NCBI GenBank assembly: GCA_023664485.1
Contig: JAMPFK010000005.1
Location: 1 to 64,000, forward strand
Length of the DNA: 64,000 bases
Source: Bacteroides fragilis
GTDB taxonomy: Bacteria > Bacillota > Clostridia > Lachnospirales > Lachnospiraceae
Direction of reading: 5' to 3'
Position numbers and translations under genes: made by a program. Below, piece by piece: positions 35,601 through 44,200 of this stretch (position 1 is the first letter of the stretch; the number at the start of each line of letters is the position of its first letter). The notes under the pieces were generated by a model, which saw nothing but the letters and a program-made list of their open reading frames with translations, ran no database searches and had not been told where the DNA came from.

Positions 35601-36360
35601 CACCATAATTGATTCCCTGTTATTGCAGACGCTCGCATATACGCAGTTATACGATACGGAAATTATCCGATTCCTGGAAGAAGCCTGTTCTGTTATAGAA
35701 GAGGAAGAAATCGTCATACCGGAAGACGCCGATGATATCGCGAGGATGAGGATGGAAATGGAAATTACGGACAATCGGATCAGTCTGGCGATGTTTGGGG
35801 CATGGGCCCGAATATTGGAAGGGGATGTGCAGGAAGCACTGCTTTCGCTTTCCGAAGCTTATCTGGCGGAACCGTTATTTGCGGATATGGCCGCAGAACC
35901 GCTGGCACTGGCCTATCTGACGCTGGGCGATACGGAGAATGCCGGGGAACTGATCGATCAATGGATCGCGCATCTGCTGTTATTGGACGACGATCCCTCT
36001 CTGATGGAAGAATCCCTGTGCAGACATTTTCTGTGGGGAGACATCCTGGCGATGCGCGGGGCTGTCGGGGATTCCGTATACGAGGAATATCTTCGCAATA
36101 TAGATACCGTCATTTTTGGAATGCAGACCGTAGAAGTATCCGTGCCGGCACAGGAAGCTGGGGTGCGGCTTAACGATATTATCGTTGGTATGAACGGAAA
36201 ACGTCTGTCGAGCTTACAGCGCTGTTTCCGCATAAAGAACGAAGAGGGAATACATACCGCAGAGGTTTTAAGGGATGGGGAAACCGTTACCATTACGATG
36301 CCGGATCCGCCGGGAATCACGGGGGAAATGATTTTCAGGCCAAATGATTTTTCTTCGTAA
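32617..36360 (+). CDS. Transmembrane TIR-domain protein with large propeller-like ectodomain and C-terminal PDZ-like domain
   Basis: A 1247-residue protein; AAGGAGGGGG precedes ATG 32617, inside the previous gene. TIR domain (15-150): YDAFISYRH, LHIFRDQSELL and SRWCMEE with the probable catalytic glutamate Glu98 (WCxxE). A polyarginine stretch (192-199) precedes one TM helix (about 202-224), predicting TIR inside and about 1020 residues outside. The outer part has a TPR-like helix pair (GKPQEALLYYTQSLSLEPE), a long WD40-like beta region (about 290-870), helices (about 900-1150) and a PDZ-like end (SVPAQEAGVRLNDIIVGMNG). TIR domains in bacteria commonly cleave NAD+ or make cyclic-ADPR signals. 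Whether this one is an enzyme is untested. Confidence 0.85.
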   Translation: MLPENEKEKQEAKKYRYDAFISYRHMPLDKAVASRLQALLENSRLWKRREPLHIFRDQSELLTSSDLGHDIKEALLQSRYLITVCSEQTKESRWCMEEIRLFKEAHQGSTANILTLLVSGEPDKVFPDDLLFEERPVELPTGEKGFRKEKVEPLSADVRAQTMKKSLKKLKVESLRIAAPILGCRFDDLYQRRQRRRRRNAAIAAGSVVAVMAAVLIVVSIFAYRIWVSENKYRRILADNYAQEAGRYANSGKPQEALLYYTQSLSLEPEQSSAAVGAALLLQEYAWPVLMEESVGIISGKTFLPVQYARAGNPGTGYYLGSGREGFYVMDESGRKLAPLPRNYVNFLSESAGWWAFCDEENLFFYRPESGQEYTIPMPEESSVLYDADSLFLKEPPAAFALDGHRAVVACKGIVYIDSFDGGGRETARTDMALVYPDAAVQQSISSPHSIYLSQDRSLALVSSDSLAALYDMEELRLKASVQKYSDFMTGMDISADNAYFAVSYGAEFQSDLSDHGGYFEVYSEEGELLFASEHYRQEAFIGISFHPGNADYLIVWSPSSVHVWNWKEGRETAAPVRENNIQTACITEDGTLLVDNRDDGVSFYELQKPPAGNRSAAEAEAEGSYTELRRYYNDAEGPDGKTVSVTSSSLTLADADGRDMDKIPLPSRGERAALSNDFRTVYLYSTYEPSLMCVPVDFDAGKFGEVKQLDCSNEKIMRICFEEEWLAAELQSKDILLFDKEGNRAARITPAHNGGAAALLIDSDMRYVVLVMEETVFAGDSFHFSMNGIIEIWDIPSQLMLSSFQWENRKIDSAYITGDGTLCWNIRGTVGSVCLAAPSPDEEALRFLRNLPCLALDDKQDIVCQKPGNSALQAGTWSGLTAGWGTERMLPEPGSGDADVAESILKGMTAELTSAEDYGEESWFRRYDGLWQSLLNGEISFRMPELDNCYACYLQAAESRGLPERIESGLEAYLALQLSYSAPEGKEDDIAYTGTIIDSLLLQTLAYTQLYDTEIIRFLEEACSVIEEEEIVIPEDADDIARMRMEMEITDNRISLAMFGAWARILEGDVQEALLSLSEAYLAEPLFADMAAEPLALAYLTLGDTENAGELIDQWIAHLLLLDDDPSLMEESLCRHFLWGDILAMRGAVGDSVYEEYLRNIDTVIFGMQTVEVSVPAQEAGVRLNDIIVGMNGKRLSSLQRCFRIKNEEGIHTAEVLRDGETVTITMPDPPGITGEMIFRPNDFSS

Positions 36361-36424
36361 CGCGCGCTGAATCTCATCCGATACGGACATCGGACCAAAT
36401 CCCGGCCGGAAAGGGGACAAAGAT

Positions 36425-38362
36425 ATGGACATGTACTACATCATGAAGATCATCCGGGAAGATTCCCTGGAGGAGAACATAAAAGATAAGCTGTGCTATT
36501 TCTGCGAATATTATGATTTCGCAGGAAAACGGATGGACGCGGACAGCCTGCCATTCTATCCCCTGACGCCGCATACGCTCCTGCGCATGCTGGAAGAGGA
36601 GCTGCGGAATGAAAAAGTCAGCAGGAATCTGGAATTCTTAAAAAGTCATCTGAAAAAGGCGGCGGGAAAGGATCGGATATGCAGGGAACAGTTCGGCTTT
36701 CTGCTGGGGCTGCTGACGGAGCATTTATTGTCCGATAAGGAATATGCGCTGCGGGTCTGTCAGGAGATGCTCGATAAGATGGGGCGGGGAAATTATGCGG
36801 GAAGCCTGTGTACCCATCTGGAAGAGATTTTATTCGACGGGAGAGAGCTGACGGACCGGAAGGAGGAAATCCGGTATCTGGTGGAAGCGCTGCTGGTGGA
36901 GCAGCAGCTCTACGGGTATTCCGTGAAAAGCATTCAGCAGCTTCTGGGCAGGATGTTTCAGGGCTGGCAGCAGATAGGGAGCGCTTTTTATACGGAATAT
37001 CCTTTTATGCCGGCATTGGAGGAAGGGGATACCTCCCTGAAGGTAGAAGAATATATGGAGCGGCTGACGCTTCGGGACAGGATAAAGGATTTAGCGAAGC
37101 TGTTTGAGAAACAGGAACAGACCTATATTTTTGTCTGCGGCGTCTCCGGCATCAAAGGAGAAAACCTCGATCTGGAAATCGGCAACGTAAAGCTGTACAA
37201 CGCGGTCTTTTACCCGAAATTCGGCTTCGAGAGGAAATCGGAAGAGGACGGGGAGGAAGAAAGCGCATTCGCTCCGGAGATCGGATGTCCGATACATGCG
37301 GCAGTCACGTTATGCAATATCGATAAGGAAAATTTTATCTCGCAGGCGAAGCGGGAGGTAGAGAAAGCGATTGACGTTATCTGCTGTTATTCTGCCGTCG
37401 ATGTGCCGATATACATCGATATGTCGGCGTATATCGTTCTGGATGAAAAAGAGAATATGTATCAGACCGGCATGCGGGCGGAAGAAAACAGATTTCTGAG
37501 AGAGATCAGGGGGCTCGATTATGACAGGCTCAGCCTGGAAAGATTTCAGGAAAGTTATCGAAAATACAGCGGGGCCATATTGGCGGCGGAAAACAGGCTG
37601 TCTGTCACGATAAGGAACGCGGTCAGGCAGTTCCGAAAGGGGCAGGAGGCGCAGAGGCCGGAAGATAAGCTGCTGAACGACTGGATCAGTCTGGAAAGCC
37701 TGTTCCCGAATGAGCTTGCCCTGCCGCAGGAAATCGCCGGCAGAATGGATGACCGAAAGACCAGATTCAGCCAGATCTGCGGCCTTGTGCCGACTATGCT
37801 GGTGCGCGGCCGCTTTTTTGAATATTTCTGGGAATGCCACCGCTATTGCATGAATTTATATTTTTCTTACATAAACGGCGAAGATAATCCCTTTTTTCCG
37901 ATTTCGGAGGAGCTGGCGCGGAAATGTGATTTCAAACTGCAGGGGGAGCTGCATATTATCCCTTTTCTGGAGTCCCTGGGCGAGATTCTGGCAAAAGTCC
38001 CGGACGGCGTGACGAAGGACTATTTAACGGAGGTCAGATCTTATGTCGATGATGCGGAGGAGGCCGGAAAGCTGTTGAAAAGGCTGGAAGAAAAAGTAGA
38101 AGAAGAGCTGCTGATGGGATACCGCCTGCGGAACATTATCGTTCATAATGCCAAGAGCAGCACGGATTATGTGGAATATTACGAAGCAAGGCTGCAAAAG
38201 ATTTCGGGCGACGTGATACGGCGGATCATCTGGTTATACGAGGAACATCCGTTATGGACGATGGAAGATATTCTGCTGAGGGGAAACATCGGGAACCGGG
38301 AGATGAAGGAGAGTGTGAGAAAGGAGGGGGTAATTGGCTGGATGGTACAGTCTGAATGTTGA
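36425..38362 (+). CDS. HEPN-domain protein (ApeA-like C-terminus)
   Basis: A 645-residue soluble protein with AAAGGGGAC before the ATG. Residues 1-220 are helical and unrecognised. A central beta-rich region (about 235-330) is followed by a helical segment with KLLNDWISLESLFPNE, resembling the start of ApeA-like HEPN domains. Near the C-terminus RNIIVH (Arg569-Asn570, His574) fits the HEPN R-N/polar-x3-H ribonuclease signature. HEPN proteins typically cleave RNA as effectors of toxin-antitoxin and phage-defence systems. It follows the TIR gene by 64 nt with no terminator, so it probably belongs to the same operon as the likely effector. Specificity is unknown. Confidence 0.75.
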   Translation: MDMYYIMKIIREDSLEENIKDKLCYFCEYYDFAGKRMDADSLPFYPLTPHTLLRMLEEELRNEKVSRNLEFLKSHLKKAAGKDRICREQFGFLLGLLTEHLLSDKEYALRVCQEMLDKMGRGNYAGSLCTHLEEILFDGRELTDRKEEIRYLVEALLVEQQLYGYSVKSIQQLLGRMFQGWQQIGSAFYTEYPFMPALEEGDTSLKVEEYMERLTLRDRIKDLAKLFEKQEQTYIFVCGVSGIKGENLDLEIGNVKLYNAVFYPKFGFERKSEEDGEEESAFAPEIGCPIHAAVTLCNIDKENFISQAKREVEKAIDVICCYSAVDVPIYIDMSAYIVLDEKENMYQTGMRAEENRFLREIRGLDYDRLSLERFQESYRKYSGAILAAENRLSVTIRNAVRQFRKGQEAQRPEDKLLNDWISLESLFPNELALPQEIAGRMDDRKTRFSQICGLVPTMLVRGRFFEYFWECHRYCMNLYFSYINGEDNPFFPISEELARKCDFKLQGELHIIPFLESLGEILAKVPDGVTKDYLTEVRSYVDDAEEAGKLLKRLEEKVEEELLMGYRLRNIIVHNAKSSTDYVEYYEARLQKISGDVIRRIIWLYEEHPLWTMEDILLRGNIGNREMKESVRKEGVIGWMVQSEC

Positions 38363-38387
38363 CATAAATTTCGACGCTTGTTAAAAT
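38359..38387 (+). promoter_or_regulatory. Strong sigma-A promoter
   Basis: TTGACA (38359-38364), 17-nt spacer, TAAAAT (38382-38387). The -35 overlaps the last codons of the HEPN gene. It drives the hybrid kinase gene at 38440 and possibly the helicase gene. Confidence 0.8.
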
Positions 38388-38424
38388 ATAGATAATAGCC
38401 GAATTATTTTTACTTTAACAAGCG
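38375..38424. promoter_or_regulatory. 11-bp inverted repeat spanning the -10 element
   Basis: CGCTTGTTAAA (38375-38385) is perfectly repeated inverted as TTTAACAAGCG (38414-38424). The left arm covers part of the spacer and -10 of the promoter; the right arm lies just before the ribosome-binding site. It could be an operator pair or an RNA hairpin close to the start codon. Confidence 0.6.
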
Positions 38425-38439
38425 CAGGAGGAAAAGGAC

Positions 38440-41187
38440 ATGTATCAGTGTCATCTTCATATTTATTTGACAGGCCGCCAAAAGGAATTATTTGAGGTGA
38501 TAAAGGAGATGGCTCCGCTGGAGCATTTTACCCATGAGTTTTCCGAGAGCGATGCGCCGGACGGCGCGCTGGCAGGGAAAGCGGACGTCATTCTGGCCGC
38601 TCTTGACGGGGCGGACGCGAAAGAAACGCTGGGGACGCTGCTTTCCGCGAAAAAGGAAAAATCCGATCTGATTCTGCTTACGGAAAAAGGGCGGTTTCTT
38701 TTTGATGAGAACGATTCGGAAGAAATCCGGGATATCTGGATGCTTCCCATGACGGAGGAAGAGATGCGGTTCCGGTTCCGGCGGTGGCAGCGCAGCTGCA
38801 AGACGAACGTGGATTACTGGCAGGAAAGCCAGTATCTGGAATCGACGATCAATAACATACCGAACCTGATCTGGTATAAAGATAAGGACGGCGTGCACGA
38901 GAAAGTCAACGACAGTTTTTGTAAGACCGTCAATAAGACGAAAGAACAGGTACAGGGGCAGCGCCACGCGTACATATGGGATGTCGAACAGGACGACCCC
39001 GCCTGCATCGAGTCCGAAAGGGTGGTCATGGAGACGAAGGAGACCGGGATTGCCGAGGAAATCATTCAGACGGGGGACGGCATGAGAACGCTGATGACCT
39101 ACAAGTCGCCGTTGTATGACTGCGACGGAAGCGTCATGGGGACCGTCGGCGTCGGCATCGACGTAACGAGAGAGCAGGCTTACGCGCAGGAAATCGTACA
39201 GAAGAACCGGACGCTCGAAACGATTTTTACCGCGATCGACTGCGGCGTCCTGTGCCATTCTCTGGATGGCACGCGCATTTTAAGCGTTAACAGGGCGGCG
39301 CTTGGGATTCTGGGTTATAAGTCTAAGGAAGAACTGGAAAAGACCGGTTTTAATATGATCGCGGCTTCCGTCGTGGAGGAGGACCGGGAAACGCTGACGC
39401 AGGCGATCGCAAAGCTGGAAAAGGAAGGCGACAGCATAAGCGTCGAATACCGCGTGCGGCATAAGGACGGGAAAATACTGCATATTGCAGGCAATGTCAA
39501 GATGATGCAGGAAAATGGCGAGCTGTATTATCAACGGTTCTTATTGGACAGCACGGAGCAGAAGTTAAAAGAAAAGAAGAACGAGCGCTATCAGAAAGAA
39601 CTGATCCAGGCGTTGAGCATCGATTACAATTTCGTATGCTTTTTCAATCTCGATACGGGCAAAGGGACGCTGCTCCGGAACAATATCGAGAACGGAGCGA
39701 TCCTGAATTCGCTGCTTGGCAGCGAGACTTCCATAGAAGAAACGATGGAGCTTTATATACAGAATTATGTATATGAGGAAGACAGGGAAAATCTGCGGCA
39801 GACTTTTCGGCGGGAGAAAATGCTGGAAGAGCTGTCGGAGAAAAAAATATTTTATCTGAACTATCGGACCGAACGCAGCGGAAGAATCCAGTATTTTCAG
39901 GTGAAGGCCGTGCGCGCGGGTTCCTGGAGCGGGAACCGGGGGATCGTTTTGGGTTTCCGCAACATCGACGAAGAGATGCGCACCGAGATGGCGCGGACAA
40001 AACAGCTCGAAGACGCGCTTTCCCAGGCTAAAAAGGCGAGCAGCGCGAAGAGCGTATTCCTCTCCAATATGTCGCATGATATCCGTACGCCGATGAACGC
40101 GATCGTCGGCTTTACGAATCTCGCTATCGCCCATATCGACCACAGGGAGCAGGTGGAGGAGTATCTCGGAAAGATCAAATCGTCGGGGAATCATCTGCTG
40201 AACCTGATCAACGATGTGCTGGATATGAGCCATATCGAGAGCGGGAAAATGCATATCGAAGAAAAACCGGAAAGCCTTTCGGAAATCATGGACGGCATGC
40301 AGAATATCATACAGGCGGATGCCAGCGCAAAACAGCTTTCGCTGCGCATGGAATTCGTGAATGTTACGGATGATGGAATTTACTGCGATAAGCTGCGTCT
40401 CGACCAAGTGCTTTTGAACCTGCTGAGCAATGCCGTGAAGTATACGGAAAGCGGCGGCAGCATCTATGTGAGGGTCAGGGAGACGCCCGGTACGATGAAA
40501 GGATATGCGGACTACGAATTTTATGTTAAGGATACCGGCCTTGGCATGAGCGAGGATTTTGTCGCGCATATTTTCGAGCCCTTTAAAAGGGAAGAGAACA
40601 GCACGATCAGCGGCATTCAGGGAACCGGACTCGGCATGGCAATTACCAGGAATATCGTCGAGATGATGGGAGGCGTCATTTCGGTGAAGAGCCGGAAGGG
40701 CATTGGCTCCGAGTTCACAGTTTCCTTTACATTCCGTCTGAATACCGGAGAAACGATATGTCAGGAAGAAGAAATGCAGAATCCCGAAGAACAGCTCAAA
40801 GAGGTCTGTACGGGCCGCATTCTGCTGGCGGAGGACGTAGAGCTGAATCAGGAGATCGCGGCGACGATCCTTGGAGATGCCGGGTTTGAAGTGGAAATTG
40901 CCGGAAACGGAAAGATTGCCGTGGATATGCTGCAGAAATCCGAGCCGGGCTACTATCAGGTGATTCTGATGGACGTGCAGATGCCGGTGATGAACGGCTA
41001 TGAGGCGACCAGGTCGATCCGTGCGCTGGAAAACAGGGAACTGGCTTCCATACCGATTATCGCGATGACCGCCAACGCGTTTGAGGAAGATAAGCAGGAA
41101 GCGTTAAAGAGCGGCATGAACGGACATATCGCGAAGCCGATCGATATCGAGGTGCTCTTTGGCGTACTGCGGGAAATTTTAGCGTGA
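38440..41187 (+). CDS. Hybrid sensor histidine kinase with PAS domains and C-terminal receiver
   Basis: A 915-residue soluble kinase (CAGGAGGAAAAG site). Order: an N-terminal receiver-like domain without a clear phospho-Asp (1-115); PAS domains at about 135-250 (NLIWYKDKDGVHEKVNDSF) and 260-375 (ALGILGYKSKEELE); a third PAS-like region at about 390-515; a dimerisation helix with phospho-His546 (SNMSHDIRTPMNAI); the HATPase domain with N-, G1- and G2-type boxes (LLNLLSNAVKYTES, DTGLGMS, GTGLGMAI); and a receiver with phospho-Asp845 (LMDVQMPVMNG). No transmembrane helix is present, so it senses a cytoplasmic signal. Its output partner is unknown; the Hpt protein at 56171 is a possible phospho-acceptor. 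Confidence 0.92.
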   Translation: MYQCHLHIYLTGRQKELFEVIKEMAPLEHFTHEFSESDAPDGALAGKADVILAALDGADAKETLGTLLSAKKEKSDLILLTEKGRFLFDENDSEEIRDIWMLPMTEEEMRFRFRRWQRSCKTNVDYWQESQYLESTINNIPNLIWYKDKDGVHEKVNDSFCKTVNKTKEQVQGQRHAYIWDVEQDDPACIESERVVMETKETGIAEEIIQTGDGMRTLMTYKSPLYDCDGSVMGTVGVGIDVTREQAYAQEIVQKNRTLETIFTAIDCGVLCHSLDGTRILSVNRAALGILGYKSKEELEKTGFNMIAASVVEEDRETLTQAIAKLEKEGDSISVEYRVRHKDGKILHIAGNVKMMQENGELYYQRFLLDSTEQKLKEKKNERYQKELIQALSIDYNFVCFFNLDTGKGTLLRNNIENGAILNSLLGSETSIEETMELYIQNYVYEEDRENLRQTFRREKMLEELSEKKIFYLNYRTERSGRIQYFQVKAVRAGSWSGNRGIVLGFRNIDEEMRTEMARTKQLEDALSQAKKASSAKSVFLSNMSHDIRTPMNAIVGFTNLAIAHIDHREQVEEYLGKIKSSGNHLLNLINDVLDMSHIESGKMHIEEKPESLSEIMDGMQNIIQADASAKQLSLRMEFVNVTDDGIYCDKLRLDQVLLNLLSNAVKYTESGGSIYVRVRETPGTMKGYADYEFYVKDTGLGMSEDFVAHIFEPFKREENSTISGIQGTGLGMAITRNIVEMMGGVISVKSRKGIGSEFTVSFTFRLNTGETICQEEEMQNPEEQLKEVCTGRILLAEDVELNQEIAATILGDAGFEVEIAGNGKIAVDMLQKSEPGYYQVILMDVQMPVMNGYEATRSIRALENRELASIPIIAMTANAFEEDKQEALKSGMNGHIAKPIDIEVLFGVLREILA

Positions 41188-41203
41188 GAAAGAGAGAATC
41201 GGC

Positions 41204-44200
41204 ATGAAAGACTGCTTCACGTTATTCGAGGCGGAGACGGCTGAATGGTTCCGGGAGACGCTGGGAGAGCCGACGCCGGTGCAGAAGGAGGCCTGGCCCG
41301 CGATCGCAGAGGGCGGGCATGTGCTGGTGTCCGCGCCTACCGGAACGGGAAAGACGCTTTCCGCATTTCTCGTTTTTCTGAATAAAATGAAAAAATCAGC
41401 TGCAGAAGGCCGCTTAAAGCAGGAACTGCAGCTGATTTATGTGTCGCCGCTCAAATCCCTCGCGGCGGATATCCGGGAAAACCTAAAAAGGCCGCTCGCC
41501 GGGATCGGAGGAGAAGGGGTTATCACGGCGGCCGTCCGCACCGGGGATACGACGGCGAAAGAGCGGCAGCAGATGATCAGGAAGCCGCCCCACATTCTGA
41601 TCACGACGCCGGAGTCCCTCTATCTGCTGCTCACCGGCAAGACCGGGCAGAATATGCTTTCTACGGCCAGGGCGGTCATTCTGGACGAGCTTCATGCCCT
41701 GATCGATACGAAAAGGGGCGCGCATCTGATGCTCTCGCTGGCGAGGCTGGACGCGCTGTGTAAGAAACCCCTTCAGCGTATCGGCCTGTCCGCGACCATC
41801 TCTCCGCTTTCGGAGGCAGCAGCCTATCTGGCGCCGGAACCGGTCAGCATCATAGCGCCGGCGATGGAAAAAGGGGTTGAGCTTCAGATCCTCGGTTCCT
41901 ATGCGGAGCCGGGCAGGAGGAGAAAAGATCCGGTATGGCAGGAGCTTTCCGAACTGGTATACCGGTATTGCCAGGGGAAAAGGAGCGTGCTCGCTTTCGT
42001 CGAGGGCAGGCGGTATGCGGAAAAACTTGCATATTATGTAAATTTAATCGGCGGTGAGGATTTCGCGCGCGTCCATCACGGCAGCCTTTCCAGAGAACAG
42101 CGCCAGGAGACAGAACGGCTGCTACGGGAGGGCAGTCTGCGGCTCTTGTGCGCCACTTCCTCGATGGAGCTGGGCATCGATGTGGGCGAGATTGACCAGG
42201 TGCTGCAGGTGGGATGTCCGCGAACCGTTTCCGGGACGATGCAGAGGCTCGGACGGGCGGGGCATAATCCCTTCCGGACGAGCGTCATGTACCTGTTTCC
42301 GAGGACGGCGGCGGAGAGCGTTCTGTGCGGCATGACCGCCGAGCTGGCGAGAAGGGGCCTTGTGGAAAAGGTGAATCCGCCGGAAGGCTGTCTGGACGTG
42401 CTGGCGCAGCATCTCGTTTCGATGGCGGCTTTCCGGAGCTATACGCTCGACGAGGTCATGGAAATACTGCCCAGGGCATGGCCCTTCCGGAAGCTGACGA
42501 AAGCGGACGTAAAAGCCGTGCTGGAAATGCTGGCGGGAGATTATGAGCATAAGAGGGAGGCGCCGGTAAGACCGAGGGTATTGTATGACAGGCTCCATGA
42601 GAAGGTGGAGGGGGACGGCTACAGCAGGATGCTCGCCATTTCCGCGGGCGGGACGATTCCCGACAAGGGGCTTTATACGGTCAGGACGGAAGAGGGCGTA
42701 AAGGTGGGCGAGGCGGATGAGGAGTTCGTTTACGAGACCCGGAAAGGCGACCGGTTCATTCTCGGCTCTTTCGGCTGGAAGGTCGTCCATATCGGACGGG
42801 ATACGGTGACGGTGACGCAGGCTCCCGTCGAGGGTGCAAGACTGCCTTTCTGGAAGGGAGAACTAAAGGGAAGAGGAAAGGAGACGGGAGAAGCTTTCGG
42901 CCGTATTCTGCGCTCTTTACAGGATGCGGAAGAAAACAACAGGCTGGAAGAAGCGCTTGCGGGGCTCGGTCTTGACGAATCGGCCTCCATGCTGGCTTCC
43001 GGCTATCTGAAAAGGCAGATAGAAACAACCGGCATGCTGCCGGATGATAAGACGATCATCGCGGAACATTTTAAAGACCAGTCCGGGAACAGCCAGATCA
43101 TGTTCCATTCCGTTTTCGGAAGGCGGGTCAACGCGCCGCTTTCCCTGCTCGCGGCACAGCTGATAAAGAGCGGGTTTGGAATCGAAGCGGGCAGCGTGGA
43201 TGAAGAAGACGGTTTTCTGTTGTATTCCTATGGGGATAAGCCATTGCCGGAGGGCGTGCTCGAAAGGCTGGATCCTGAAAGACTGGAAGCGTTTTTGTCG
43301 GCGATGCTTCCCGAAACGCCTCTGTTCAACGCCGCGTTCCGCTATAACTGCGGCAGGGCGCTGATGATGGGCGTGCGGAAGAACAGCAGGCAGCCTTTGT
43401 GGATGCAGCGGATACGGAGCGCGGAGATGATGGAGCAGGTCATAGGGGAGAAGGACCATCCGCTCATCCGGGAGACGCGGCAGGAGTGCATGCGGCAGTT
43501 ATGGGATGTGGAAGGCGTCAGGGAACTGCTTTGCGGCATCCGTTCCGGTCTTATCGCGGTGCGTGAAATCTACACGGATACGCCTTCGCCGATGTCCCTG
43601 CCGCTGCAATGGGCGCAGGAGGCGGCCGTCATGTACGACTATGCGCCGACGCCGCGCAGGATCCACGCAGCGGTGGAAGACGCCCTGCAGCAGGAAAAAG
43701 AGCTGCTTCTTCCGGGAGAAAAGGAACTTTCCCAAACCGGCGTGCGGGAGAAACTGCCGTCGGATGAAAAACAGCTGCATTCCCTGCTGATGACGGAAGG
43801 GGATCTGGCGGCCGGAGAGCTGGATATACCGAAGGCCGCGGATACTTTGGGGAAGAGCGCTCCGGCGGGAAGTCTTCCCGCGGAATGGCTGGAAAAGCTT
43901 GCGGCGCAGGGACGGGCGCTCTATCTGGAACAGGGGCTCTGGATCGCGGCGGAGCAGGAAGCGGAATACCGGGCGGCTTTGGAGGAAACGGAGGAAAGCG
44001 GCTGGCAGGATACCGCGCGGCATATCGTCCGCCGGATGCTGCGTTACCGGGGCGCGTCGAGCGCGGCGCAGACCGCACGGCGGTACGGATGGAAAGAGGC
44101 GGATGCCCGCGCCATTCTGGAAACGCTGTGCGAAAGGCAGGAAGCTGTTTTGCATGAAGACGTTTATTATCATGCGGAATTATATAAACGGGCCAGGGCG

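Noticed and set aside
39565..40569. 334-aa open frame on the - strand
   Set aside because: It is antisense to the hybrid kinase; composition and lack of a start site mark it as a shadow.
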